DNA of 64,000 bases from Collinsella sp. (GTDB lineage Bacteria; Actinomycetota; Coriobacteriia; Coriobacteriales; Coriobacteriaceae): contig DXZS01000004.1 of NCBI GenBank assembly GCA_019419505.1, positions 62,001-126,000 of the forward strand. The letters run 5' to 3'. The translations under genes were made by a program, and so were the position numbers. This document shows positions 22,164 through 29,548 of the stretch, piece after piece. How positions within the stretch are numbered: position 1 is the first letter of the stretch; each line of letters starts with the position of its first letter. Below the pieces are notes generated by a model. That model made no database searches, was not told the DNA's origin, and saw nothing but the letters and a program-made list of their open reading frames with translations.

Positions 22164-22994
22164 ATGGCTGTAAAGCACCTTAAGCCGACCTCCGCTGGTA
22201 GGCGTTGGCAGACGATCTCCGACTTCTCCGAGATCACCTGCACCAAGCCCGAGAAGTCTCTTCTCGAGCCCCTGCCTAAGAAGGCCGGTCGTAACAACAA
22301 CGGCCGCATCACCACCCGCCACCAGGGCGGCGGCGTGAAGCGTCGTTACCGCGTGATCGACTTCAAGCGCAACAAGGACGGCGTGCCCGCCAAGGTTGCC
22401 ACGATCGAGTACGATCCGAATCGTTCCGCTCGCATCGCTCTGCTGCACTACGCTGACGGTGAAAAGCGCTACATCCTGGCCCCCAAGGGCCTCGAGGTCG
22501 GTCAGACCATCATGTCCGGTTCTGACGCCGACATCAAGCCGGGCAACGCTCTGCCCCTCGCCGACATCCCCGTCGGTACGCTCATCCACGCCGTCGAGTT
22601 CCAGCCGGGCAAGGGCGCTGCTATCGCCCGTTCCGCCGGTAACTCCTGTCAGCTGATGGGTAAGGAGGGCAAGTACGCTATCGTCCGTATGCCTTCCTCC
22701 GAGATGCGCCGCATCCTCGTTACCTGCCGCGCCACCGTCGGTGAGGTCGGCAACGCCGATCACTCCAACATCGTCATCGGCAAGGCCGGCCGTAAGCGTC
22801 ACATGAACGTGCGCCCGACCGTCCGCGGTACCGTCATGAACCCTGTCGACCACCCGCACGGCGGTGGCGAGGGCAAGAACCACACCTCTGGTCGTCCCTC
22901 TGTTACCCCCTGGGGTAAGCCGACGAAGGGCCTTCGTACGCGCAAGAAGAAGAAGGTCTCGAACCAGCACATCATTCGTCGCCGTAAGAAGTAA
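22164..22994 (+). CDS. rplB: 50S ribosomal protein L2
   Basis: L2 is essential for subunit joining and the peptidyl transferase centre. The 276-residue protein begins MAVKHLKPTSAGRRWQ and ends with the conserved GRTSHPWGK-type block, seen here as VDHPHGGGEGKNHTSGRPSV. The frame is open 75 bases further upstream, but the ATG at 22164 matches the family start and follows GAAAGGGA. It is separated from rplW by a hairpin and promoter-like region. Confidence 0.98.
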   Translation: MAVKHLKPTSAGRRWQTISDFSEITCTKPEKSLLEPLPKKAGRNNNGRITTRHQGGGVKRRYRVIDFKRNKDGVPAKVATIEYDPNRSARIALLHYADGEKRYILAPKGLEVGQTIMSGSDADIKPGNALPLADIPVGTLIHAVEFQPGKGAAIARSAGNSCQLMGKEGKYAIVRMPSSEMRRILVTCRATVGEVGNADHSNIVIGKAGRKRHMNVRPTVRGTVMNPVDHPHGGGEGKNHTSGRPSVTPWGKPTKGLRTRKKKKVSNQHIIRRRKK

Positions 22995-23026
22995 TTTCGG
23001 ATACCGAGTTTTAGGAGAAAGCACTT

Positions 23027-23287
23027 ATGAGCAGAAGTCTCAAAAAGGGCCCGTTCGTGGAGACTCGCCTTCTCTCGCGTATCACCGCGATGAACGAGGC
23101 TGGCAAGAAGGACGTCGTGAAGACCTGGTCCCGCGCGTCCACCATCTTCCCCGAGATGGTTGGTCACACCATCGCCGTCCACGACGGCCGCAAGCATGTG
23201 CCCGTGTATGTTACCGAGTCCATGGTTGGTCACAAGCTCGGCGAGTTCGCGCCGACTCGTACGTTCCGTGGCCACAAGGCCAAATAG
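23027..23287 (+). CDS. rpsS: 30S ribosomal protein S19
   Basis: S19 lies in the small-subunit head and contacts the A-site finger bridge. The 86-residue protein has SRSLKKGPFVETRLL and the conserved C terminus KLGEFAPTRTFRGHK. TTTTAGGAGAAAG precedes the ATG, and rplV starts 15 bp after its stop. Confidence 0.98.
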   Translation: MSRSLKKGPFVETRLLSRITAMNEAGKKDVVKTWSRASTIFPEMVGHTIAVHDGRKHVPVYVTESMVGHKLGEFAPTRTFRGHKAK

Positions 23288-23301
23288 GGGGTTAACCGTA
23301 A

Positions 23302-23673
23302 ATGGCAACTAAGTCTATTGAAACTGAGGCCACCGAGGTTCGCGCCGTCGCTAAGTACGTGCGTGTTTCCCCCAGCAAGGCCCGCCTGGTGGTCGATCTG
23401 ATCCGCCGCAAGCCTGTCGCTCAGGCCTTCGACATCCTCCACTTCTGCGACCGCGCCGTCGCCGTGGATGTCGAGAAGGTTCTCCGTTCCGCCGTTGCGA
23501 ACGCCGAGAACAACAACGGTCTGCGTGCCGACAACCTGGTTGTCGCCGCTGCCTATGTTGACGAGGGTCCGACGCTTAAGCGCATCCGTCCCCGCGCCAA
23601 GGGTTCCGCTTCTCGCATTCTGAAGCGTACTTCCCACATCACCGTCGTCGTTGCTCCTCGAAAGGAGGCGTAA
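23302..23673 (+). CDS. rplV: 50S ribosomal protein L22
   Basis: L22 lines the nascent-peptide tunnel opposite L4. The 123-residue protein shows VRVSPSKARLVVDLIRRKPV and the extended tunnel hairpin RIRPRAKGSASRILKRTSHI. It starts 15 bp after rpsS and ends 7 bp before rpsC, with the rpsC ribosome site AAAGGAGG inside its last codons. Confidence 0.98.
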   Translation: MATKSIETEATEVRAVAKYVRVSPSKARLVVDLIRRKPVAQAFDILHFCDRAVAVDVEKVLRSAVANAENNNGLRADNLVVAAAYVDEGPTLKRIRPRAKGSASRILKRTSHITVVVAPRKEA

Positions 23674-23679
23674 AGCTGT

Positions 23680-24390
23680 ATGGGTCAGAAAGTCTACCCC
23701 ACCGGCTTCCGTCTTGGCATCACCGAGAACTGGCGCTCCCGCTGGTTCGCAGAGAAGGATTACGCTAAGACCCTCGGTAACGATCTCGAGATCCGCAAGT
23801 ACCTCGAGAAGCGTCTTTCCCGCGCAGCTGTCTCCCGCGTCGAGATCGAGCGCGCTGGCGACAAGGTGAAGGTCATCATCCTCACCGCTCGCCCCGGCGT
23901 TGTCATCGGTAAGAAGGGTGCCGAGATCGATACCCTCCGCACCGAGCTCGAGAAGGTCGCTGGCGTCTCCAAGGGCCAGCTCTCCGTCGACGTTGTCGAG
24001 ATTAAGCGCCCCGAGCTCGACGCCAACCTCGTTGCTCAGTCTATCGCCGAGCAGCTCGAGGGCCGCGTTGCCTTCCGTCGCGCTATGCGCAAGGCTGTCC
24101 AGTCTGCCCGCAAGGCCGGCGCTAAGGGTATCCGTATCCAGTGCTCCGGTCGTCTCGGCGGTGCCGAGATGGGCCGTCGTGAGTGGTACCGCGAGGGTCG
24201 CGTGCCTCTGCACACCCTCCGTGCCAAGATCGACTACGGCACGGCTGTCGCCAGCACCACCATGGGCGCTTGCGGCGTGAAGGTCTGGATCTACCTGGGC
24301 GAGAAGCTCCCGGGCCAGCCTGTTCCCAACCCTGCACTCGAGGGCTCTTCCCGTCCTCGTCGTCGTAACTCCGAGAGGAGGGGTCAGTAG
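23680..24390 (+). CDS. rpsC: 30S ribosomal protein S3
   Basis: S3 guards the mRNA entry channel. The 236-residue protein begins MGQKVYPTGFRLGITENWRS, has the KH-domain motif VVIGKKGAEIDTLR and the S3 C-terminal domain GRLGGAEMGRREWYREGRVPLHTLRA. Its stop codon overlaps the rplP GTG start by one base. Confidence 0.98.
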   Translation: MGQKVYPTGFRLGITENWRSRWFAEKDYAKTLGNDLEIRKYLEKRLSRAAVSRVEIERAGDKVKVIILTARPGVVIGKKGAEIDTLRTELEKVAGVSKGQLSVDVVEIKRPELDANLVAQSIAEQLEGRVAFRRAMRKAVQSARKAGAKGIRIQCSGRLGGAEMGRREWYREGRVPLHTLRAKIDYGTAVASTTMGACGVKVWIYLGEKLPGQPVPNPALEGSSRPRRRNSERRGQ

Positions 24391-24893
24391 TGCTTGCCCC
24401 TAAGCGTATTCTTCACCGCAAGGTGCAGCGTGGCTCCATGAAGGGCCAGGCCAAGGGTAATACCGAGCTGCATTTCGGCGAGTTTGGTATCCAGGCTCTC
24501 GAGGCCCATTGGATCACCAACCGTCAGATCGAGGCCGCTCGTATTGCCATGACCCGCTACATGAAGCGTGGCGGTCGTGTCTACATCACGATCTTCCCCG
24601 ATAAGCCCATCACCAAGAAGCCTGCCGAGACTCGCATGGGTTCTGGTAAGGGTAACCCCGAGGAGTGGGTGGCCGTCGTCAAGCCCGGCCGCATCATGTT
24701 CGAGGTCAAGGGCGTGCCCGAGGAGGTCGCTCGCGAGGCTCTGCGTCTTGCACAGCACAAGCTTCCCATCAAGACCAAGATTGTTGCTGCTAAGAACGCT
24801 GAGCAGCGCATCGAGAAGGAGATGGCTGAGGAGGCCGCTCTCGAGGCCAAGTGGGCTGCTGAGGACGCCGCCGCCGCCAAGGAGGAGAACTAA
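24390..24893 (+). CDS. rplP: 50S ribosomal protein L16, with C-terminal extension
   Basis: L16 shapes the A-site region of the large subunit. Residues 1 to about 137 are the normal protein (LAPKRILHRKVQRGSMKGQAKG, then GRVYITIFPDKPITKKPAETRMGSGKG). The last 30 or so residues form an extra acidic, alanine-rich helix (EKEMAEEAALEAKWAAEDAA), making 167 residues against the usual 136-139. The GTG at 24390 overlaps the rpsC stop, and its own stop overlaps the rpmC ATG, so translation of the three genes is coupled. Confidence 0.97.
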   Translation: MLAPKRILHRKVQRGSMKGQAKGNTELHFGEFGIQALEAHWITNRQIEAARIAMTRYMKRGGRVYITIFPDKPITKKPAETRMGSGKGNPEEWVAVVKPGRIMFEVKGVPEEVAREALRLAQHKLPIKTKIVAAKNAEQRIEKEMAEEAALEAKWAAEDAAAAKEEN

Positions 24894-25108
24894 TGAAGCC
24901 CGCAGAGATTCGTGAGCTCTCGGACGCTCAGCTCGTTGAGAAGCTGAAGGAAATGCGCGCCGAGCTCTTTAACCTTCGTTTCCAGATGGCCACCAGCCAG
25001 CTGGACAACACCGCTCGCGTCAACACCGTGAAGAAGGACATCGCTCGCGTCCTCACGGAGCAGCGCGCCCGCGAGATCGCAGCGGAGAAGTCCGCTGTCG
25101 CCGAGTAG
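24893..25108 (+). CDS. rpmC: 50S ribosomal protein L29
   Basis: L29 lies next to L23 at the tunnel exit. The 71-residue helical hairpin protein has the conserved LKEMRAELFNLRFQMATSQLDN and VKKDIARVLT segments. Its ATG overlaps the rplP stop codon in a TAATG junction. Confidence 0.97.
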   Translation: MKPAEIRELSDAQLVEKLKEMRAELFNLRFQMATSQLDNTARVNTVKKDIARVLTEQRAREIAAEKSAVAE

Positions 25109-25124
25109 GACCTAAGGAGAGAAC

Positions 25125-25385
25125 ATGACTGATTCGCGTAACTCGCGTAAGGTCCGTACGGGTGTCGTTACCTCCGTCTCCGGTGCCAAGACCATTGTTG
25201 TCACCATCACCGAGCGCAAACGTCACCCCAAGTACGGCAAGATGATGACCAGCTCCAAGAAGCTGCACGCTCACGACGAGGAGTGCACGGCTGGCGTGGG
25301 CGATACCGTCCGCGTTATGGAGACCCGTCCTATGTCCAAGATGAAGCGTTGGCGCCTCATCGAGGTCGTCGAGCGCGCTAAATAA
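25125..25385 (+). CDS. rpsQ: 30S ribosomal protein S17
   Basis: S17 is an early-binding small-subunit protein with an OB fold. The 86-residue protein contains RKVRTGVVTSVSGAKTIVV, KMMTSSKKLHAHDE and the C-terminal TRPMSKMKRWRLIEVVERAK. It follows rpmC by 16 bp behind AAGGAGAG. A 118-bp gap with a promoter-like box precedes rplN. Confidence 0.97.
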   Translation: MTDSRNSRKVRTGVVTSVSGAKTIVVTITERKRHPKYGKMMTSSKKLHAHDEECTAGVGDTVRVMETRPMSKMKRWRLIEVVERAK

Positions 25386-25429
25386 GCAGTCGCTCTTACG
25401 ACTTGTACGTTTCCGAAGATGTGCGTATG

Positions 25430-25458
25430 CCTGGCTTGCATACCACGGGCCGTATAAA
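25430..25458 (+). promoter_or_regulatory. Promoter-like motif before rplN
   Basis: TATAAA at 25453-25458 is preceded by ATACCACGGGCC; ATAC and GTAT form the same kind of inverted repeat seen before rplC, rplB and rplE. The -35 region is weak. It may add internal transcription for rplN-rplX. Confidence 0.4.
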
Positions 25459-25503
25459 GGCTGCGCACCTCTCTTCGGTTCTTAGTTCGGAGGAACATCT
25501 ACC

Positions 25504-25872
25504 ATGATTCAGATGCAAACCATGCTGAACGTCGCCGACAACTCCGGCGCTCGCAAGATTCGCTGCATCAAGGTGCTTGGCGGTTCCAAGCGTCGTTATG
25601 CAGGCATCGGCGATGTGTTCATCGGTGCTGTCCAGGAGGCTACCCCTGGCGCCAACGTCAAGAAGAAGGACGTTGTCCGTTGCGTCGTCGTTCGCACCGT
25701 TAAGGAGATCCGCCGCAAGGATGGCTCCTACATTCGCTTTGATGAGAACGCCTGCGTTGTCATCAACAACGATGGTTCGCCCGTCGGCACCCGTATCTTC
25801 GGGCCTGTCGCTCGCGAGCTTCGTGACAAGAAGTACATGAAGATCGTCTCGCTCGCTCCCGAGACCCTGTAG
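25504..25872 (+). CDS. rplN: 50S ribosomal protein L14
   Basis: L14 forms intersubunit bridges and binds the silencing factor RsfS. The 122-residue protein begins MIQMQTMLNVADNSGARKIRCIKV and contains DGSYIRFDENACVVIN and GTRIFGPVARELRDK. TCGGAGGAA precedes the ATG, and rplX follows after 13 bp. Confidence 0.98.
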   Translation: MIQMQTMLNVADNSGARKIRCIKVLGGSKRRYAGIGDVFIGAVQEATPGANVKKKDVVRCVVVRTVKEIRRKDGSYIRFDENACVVINNDGSPVGTRIFGPVARELRDKKYMKIVSLAPETL

Positions 25873-25885
25873 TTAGGGGAGATAT

Positions 25886-26191
25886 ATGTATATCAAGAAG
25901 GGCGATAAGGTCCAGGTTCTCTCTGGTAAGGATCGCGGCAAGCAGGGCGTTATCCTGCGTGCTCTCCCCGCCGAGAACAAGGTCGTTGTCGAGGGCGTTT
26001 CGGTCGTCAAGAAGGCCGTCAAGCCCAACGCTGCCAACCAGCAGGGCGGCATCGTTTCGCTGGAGGCTCCCATCGACGCCTCCAACGTCAATCTCGTCTG
26101 CCCCGAGTGCGGTAAGGTTACCCGCGTCGGTCACGAGAAGGACGGTAAGAACAAGCTGCGCGTCTGCAAGAAGTGCGGCCACAAGTTCTAA
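25886..26191 (+). CDS. rplX: 50S ribosomal protein L24
   Basis: L24 is a large-subunit assembly initiator. The 101-residue protein has the KOW motif KGDKVQVLSGKDRGKQGVIL at its start. A four-cysteine C terminus (CPECGKVTRVGH...CKKCG) is a common zinc-binding form. It is normally followed at once by rplE. Here it is the last gene before a strong terminator, and rplE is 32.8 kb downstream. Confidence 0.98.
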   Translation: MYIKKGDKVQVLSGKDRGKQGVILRALPAENKVVVEGVSVVKKAVKPNAANQQGGIVSLEAPIDASNVNLVCPECGKVTRVGHEKDGKNKLRVCKKCGHKF

Positions 26192-26220
26192 GCTGCCCGC
26201 AACATCAAGTTGCTAGCAAA

Positions 26221-26251
26221 GGCCCGGATGCCACAGCACCCGGGCCTTTTT
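26221..26251 (+). terminator. Rho-independent terminator after rplX
   Basis: GGCCCGG and CCCGGGCC flank a short loop (26221-26246) and are followed by TTTTT. It ends ribosomal transcription at the point where gene order departs from the standard spc operon. Confidence 0.92.
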
Positions 26252-26260
26252 CTATCCCTA

Positions 26261-26398
26261 CTCATTGGGGACGGACTTAAATGAGTGGCCGTCGCTTGGC
26301 ATTCATTGGGGACAGACTTAAATGAGTGCCGTTGAAACGCCGGTAGCTGGGGACGTTACCTATGTGCCGGCAGCTAGGGAAGTCCCTATCTGCCGGCA
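26261..26398 (+). repeat. Repeat-dense spacer after rplX
   Basis: A 27-bp unit, TCATTGGGGACGGACTTAAA and so on, occurs at 26261-26287 and 26302-26328 (25 of 27 identical). Each copy is a small hairpin (CTCATT...AATGAG). A further hairpin, TGCCGGCAG...CTGCCGGCA with GGGA...TCCC inside, spans 26365-26398. No gene is supported from 26252 to 26694 apart from these and the operator-like region. Confidence 0.65.
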
Positions 26399-26514
26399 GT
26401 TTTGGACAGTCCTTTGATGGCTGCGCCCCCCCCAGAGGGGTGGAGTAATACAGCCTACTCTGTCTTTTATGGCTATGGTGTTCCGCCCCTTTATCTTTCA
26501 CAAGGATCGTTGCA

Positions 26515-26562
26515 TGCGCATTTACGCGCATAGGTTTGCGTGATAATGCGCATAACCGCGCA
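26515..26562 (+). promoter_or_regulatory. Paired palindromic operators before the oxidoreductase-deoR operon
   Basis: TGCGCATTTACGCGCA (26515-26530) and TGCGCATAACCGCGCA (26547-26562) are both perfect TGCGC-N6-GCGCA inverted repeats. They are 32 bp apart, about three helical turns. TGATAATG between them is a possible -10 region. They are good candidate sites for the DeoR-family regulator encoded in the operon. Confidence 0.6.
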
Positions 26563-26694
26563 AACATCTGCCAACTATGGCTAAATAATGACCGATAAGC
26601 AAATAAACACGCAAACACGAGCAGATACGCGCACAATTGTGCCAATATAGGGTTGTTAGAAATGAAGGACTTCCGATAACTCAGGAGGCACATA

Positions 26695-27774
26695 ATGGCA
26701 GATTCCAAACAGGCTCCGCTCGACGCCGAAGCAGCCGCTAAGGCGGCGTTTGCCTCGGTCCAGGATCAGCCGCTCCCCGACGATATTTTTACGGCTCCCG
26801 AGCTCCGCTGGGCTGTGATCGGGTGCGGCGTTATCGCCAACCAGATGGCCCAATCTCTCGCTCTTGCCGGCCGCAAGCTTGTGGGCGTCGCCAACCGCAC
26901 GCTGTCCAAGGCTCAAGCTTTTGCTGAGCAGTATGGCATCGAGAAGGTCTATGAATCGGTCGAGGACCTCTATGCCGATCCGAACATCGACGCGATCTAT
27001 ATCACCACCCCGCATAACACGCATATCACCTACCTGCGCGCCGCTCTGGCAGCTGGTAAGCACGTACTCTGCGAGAAGGCCATTACCCTCAATTCCGCTG
27101 AGCTCGACGAGGCGCGTGCCATCGCCGACGAGCACAACGTGGTCCTTATGGATGCCACCACGGTGCTTCATATGCCGCTGTACCAGGAGCTGCGCCGTCG
27201 CATGAATGCGGGCGACTTTGGCCGCATGAACCTTGCCCAGCTCAACTTTGGTAGCTACAAGGAGTACGGCGACCTGACCAACCGCTTCTACAACCGCAAC
27301 CTTGCTGGCGGTGCCATGCTCGACATCGGCGTCTATGCCCTGTCCGTCATGCGTCTCTTTATGGCAAGCCAGCCCGCTGAGGTCATTTCGCTGGGCAACA
27401 CCTGCGAGACCGGCGTTGACGTTGCGGGCGGCATCGTCTGCCGTAATGCCGAGCAGCAGCTGGGCGTTGTGAGCCTCACACTCCACTCCAAGCAACCCAA
27501 GCGCTCGATTATTAGCTTCGACAAGTGCTATATCGAGGTCAACGAGTATCCGCGCGCCGATCACGCGACCATCGTGTGGACTGCGGACGGCCACCGCGAG
27601 GAGGTCCACGCCGGCACCGAGGCTTACGCCCTTTGCTATGAGATGGCCGATCTTGAGAAGGCCGTTGCCGGCGACGACTCTAAGCGCGAGCTGCTGGATT
27701 ATGCTTCTGATGTTATGGAGCTTATGACCAAGCTTCGCGCCGACTGGGGAGTCGTGTACCCCGAGGAGGAGTAA
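26695..27774 (+). CDS. Gfo/Idh/MocA family oxidoreductase
   Basis: This family oxidises or reduces sugars, inositols and related polyols with NAD(P). The 359-residue protein has an N-terminal Rossmann fold (RWAVIGCGVIANQMAQSLA, about residues 38-56), the family motif CEKAITLN (CEKP in most members) near residue 123, and a C-terminal alpha/beta domain. An N-terminal 35-residue extension precedes the fold. CAGGAGG precedes the ATG. A DeoR regulator follows after 3 bp in the same operon, suggesting a sugar-catabolic role. The substrate is not predictable. Confidence 0.88.
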   Translation: MADSKQAPLDAEAAAKAAFASVQDQPLPDDIFTAPELRWAVIGCGVIANQMAQSLALAGRKLVGVANRTLSKAQAFAEQYGIEKVYESVEDLYADPNIDAIYITTPHNTHITYLRAALAAGKHVLCEKAITLNSAELDEARAIADEHNVVLMDATTVLHMPLYQELRRRMNAGDFGRMNLAQLNFGSYKEYGDLTNRFYNRNLAGGAMLDIGVYALSVMRLFMASQPAEVISLGNTCETGVDVAGGIVCRNAEQQLGVVSLTLHSKQPKRSIISFDKCYIEVNEYPRADHATIVWTADGHREEVHAGTEAYALCYEMADLEKAVAGDDSKRELLDYASDVMELMTKLRADWGVVYPEEE

Positions 27775-27777
27775 ACG

Positions 27778-28524
27778 ATGCTTGCGGAAGATAGGCTCAA
27801 CGCGATCGTGTCGATGGTGCAGCAGGCCGGCTCGGTTACCGTGCCGGAGCTTGCCGAAGCCCTGGGCGTAACGGCGTCTACCATTCGGCGCGACCTGCAG
27901 ACGCTCGACCGAGCGCATCGCATCGCCAAGGTCCACGGTGGAGCGACGAGTCTTGAGCGCGCGCACGTGACGCGCGACCTAACGCTTAATGAGCGCAGCG
28001 ACCTCCATAACGACGACAAGGAGCGTATCTGCGCCCGTGCGGCGGCGCTTGTGGAGCCCGAGAGCTTTGTATACATCGACTCGGGTTCGACGACGCTCAG
28101 GCTCATCGAGCATCTTCCACACCTTGAAGATGTCACCTATGTGACCGATTCCGTGCTCCATGCTCAACGCCTTGCTTTGCGCGGCATGCGTACCGTGGTG
28201 CTGGGCGGCGAGCTCAAACCCGAGACCGAGGCGCTCGTTGGCCCCGATGCCTTGGCAACCTTAGACCGCTACAACTTCAACTGTGGCTTTTGGGGCTCTA
28301 ACGGCATTGCCGCCGAGCAGGGCTTCACGGCGCCCGATATCGAGGAGGCGCAAGTAAAGCGTATCTCGATGCGCCATACGGCCAAGCGCTTCGTAATCTC
28401 GGACGCCAGTAAATTTGGCATGGTGGCGCCCGTCAAGTTCGCGGACTTCCGTGACGCAACGATTATTACCGCAGGCGATGTCCCCGCCAAGTACCGGGCA
28501 ATGGACAACGTCATCACGGTCTAA
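27778..28524 (+). CDS. DeoR/GlpR family transcriptional regulator
   Basis: The 248-residue protein has the DeoR N-terminal winged helix VPELAEALGVTASTIRRDLQTLDRAHRIAKVHGG (about residues 19-53) cut here only for description. Its C-terminal sugar-phosphate isomerase-like domain carries DSGSTTLRLIEHL and FWGSNGIAAEQG. Members sense phosphorylated sugars and usually repress their own operon. It lies 3 bp after the oxidoreductase gene, and two perfect palindromes upstream of that gene (26515-26562) are likely targets. Confidence 0.9.
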   Translation: MLAEDRLNAIVSMVQQAGSVTVPELAEALGVTASTIRRDLQTLDRAHRIAKVHGGATSLERAHVTRDLTLNERSDLHNDDKERICARAAALVEPESFVYIDSGSTTLRLIEHLPHLEDVTYVTDSVLHAQRLALRGMRTVVLGGELKPETEALVGPDALATLDRYNFNCGFWGSNGIAAEQGFTAPDIEEAQVKRISMRHTAKRFVISDASKFGMVAPVKFADFRDATIITAGDVPAKYRAMDNVITV

Positions 28525-28570
28525 CAGCAGGGGACGGGCTAAGGCCAAAACCATTTAGTTTTCTCAATAG

Positions 28571-28607
28571 AAAAGCGGCAACGTCCATCACGGGCGTTGC
28601 CGCTTTT
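28571..28607 (+). terminator. Rho-independent terminator after deoR
   Basis: AAAAGCGGCAACG and CGTTGCCGCTTTT form a long near-perfect stem with a short loop, ending in TTTTG. It is symmetric enough to work in both directions. Confidence 0.9.
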
Positions 28608-28622
28608 GTTGTCTACCGGTTT

Positions 28623-28840
28623 GTCTAAGTCTGTAACAACTAGACCGTTAAAAGTAGGCCAGGTGTTACAGATTGAGATACTTCCGAACCGCGCCGTCCC
28701 TTTGTCTCAATCTGTAACATCTGAGCTTGATTTAGCCGAGTTACTGTTACAGATTGAGATTTTCCCTTGAGGGGGATTCGAATGTCTCGATCTGTAACAG
28801 ATAGACCGGAAAATGGGTTCTATCTGTTACAGATCGAGAC
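28623..28840. repeat. Six alternating copies of a 15-bp motif forming three palindromes
   Basis: The motif TCTCAATCTGTAACA occurs at 28624-28638, 28705-28719 and 28785-28799. It occurs in reverse complement at 28664-28678, 28745-28759 and 28825-28839, with one or two changes in some copies. Spacing is a regular 40-41 bp. The last pair forms a perfect 22-bp stem (28784-28840). The array lies between convergent genes. Confidence 0.85.
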
Positions 28841-28873
28841 GTTTTGGCGCCACGGCTGAGCCATTGTGGTGGT

Positions 28874-29533
28874 TTAGGGCTCCCAGGGGCAGGGGGCTTC
28901 GATGTGGATGTGCTCGCCGGTTACGGGATGCGTAAAGGACACGCTGTGGGCATGGAGCATGAGACCGCAAGGACGCGGCGTGCCGTACAGGTCGTCGCCA
29001 ACCAGGGGATGGCGCTCGCTTGCCAGGTGCACGCGGATCTGGTGTTTGCGGCCGGTGAGCAGCTCGACATCGATATACGAACGCGTGGGCAGGCCTCGAC
29101 GGCTCTTAAGGCGCTTGAGCACCTTCACGCGCGTCTGCGACGGCTTGCCGCTGGCGCCGACGCGCATCTTGCGGCTGTCGTGGCGGTCGCGGGCGATGGG
29201 CTTGTCGATGAGCTTCTCGTTCCAGTCGATCTTGCCCTCGGCCAGCGCCAGATAGTGCTTTTCGAAGGCGTGGTCGATGACCATCTGGTCAAAGGCAGGC
29301 TGCGTCTGTTTGTCGAGCGAAAACAGCACCACGCCGGTGGTGCTACGGTCCAGGCGGTTGAGCGGCTGCATGTCAGTCGCGGCAAAGCCGTCGCCCATCG
29401 CCAGCAGCAGATCGCTGGCGTAGTCGGTAAGCGTGCGCTCGCCGGTGCCGTCGCCGTGGACGATCATGCCGGCGGGCTTGTCGATGGCCATGAGCCAGGC
29501 GTCGCAGTAGAGGACTTGAGGTTCTTCGTTCAC
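28874..29533 (-). CDS. RluA family pseudouridine synthase
   Basis: These enzymes convert specific uridines in rRNA or tRNA to pseudouridine. The 219-residue protein has the catalytic motif PLNRLDRSTTGVV with Asp62, the start VLYCDAWLMAIDKPAGMIVH and the C-terminal GRKHQIRVHLASERHPLVGDDLYG. It lacks an N-terminal S4 domain. The start is a GTG at 29533 with AAAGG upstream. It follows the U32 peptidase gene by 15 bp on the same strand, so the two are probably co-transcribed; a functional link through rRNA modification is plausible. Confidence 0.92.
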   Translation of the reverse strand: MNEEPQVLYCDAWLMAIDKPAGMIVHGDGTGERTLTDYASDLLLAMGDGFAATDMQPLNRLDRSTTGVVLFSLDKQTQPAFDQMVIDHAFEKHYLALAEGKIDWNEKLIDKPIARDRHDSRKMRVGASGKPSQTRVKVLKRLKSRRGLPTRSYIDVELLTGRKHQIRVHLASERHPLVGDDLYGTPRPCGLMLHAHSVSFTHPVTGEHIHIEAPCPWEP

Positions 29534-29548
29534 GTGTAAGCCTTTCGG

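Noticed and set aside
28844..29539. 231-codon plus-strand frame over the pseudouridine synthase gene
   Set aside because: The minus strand encodes a clear RluA-family protein with its catalytic motif; the plus frame has none.
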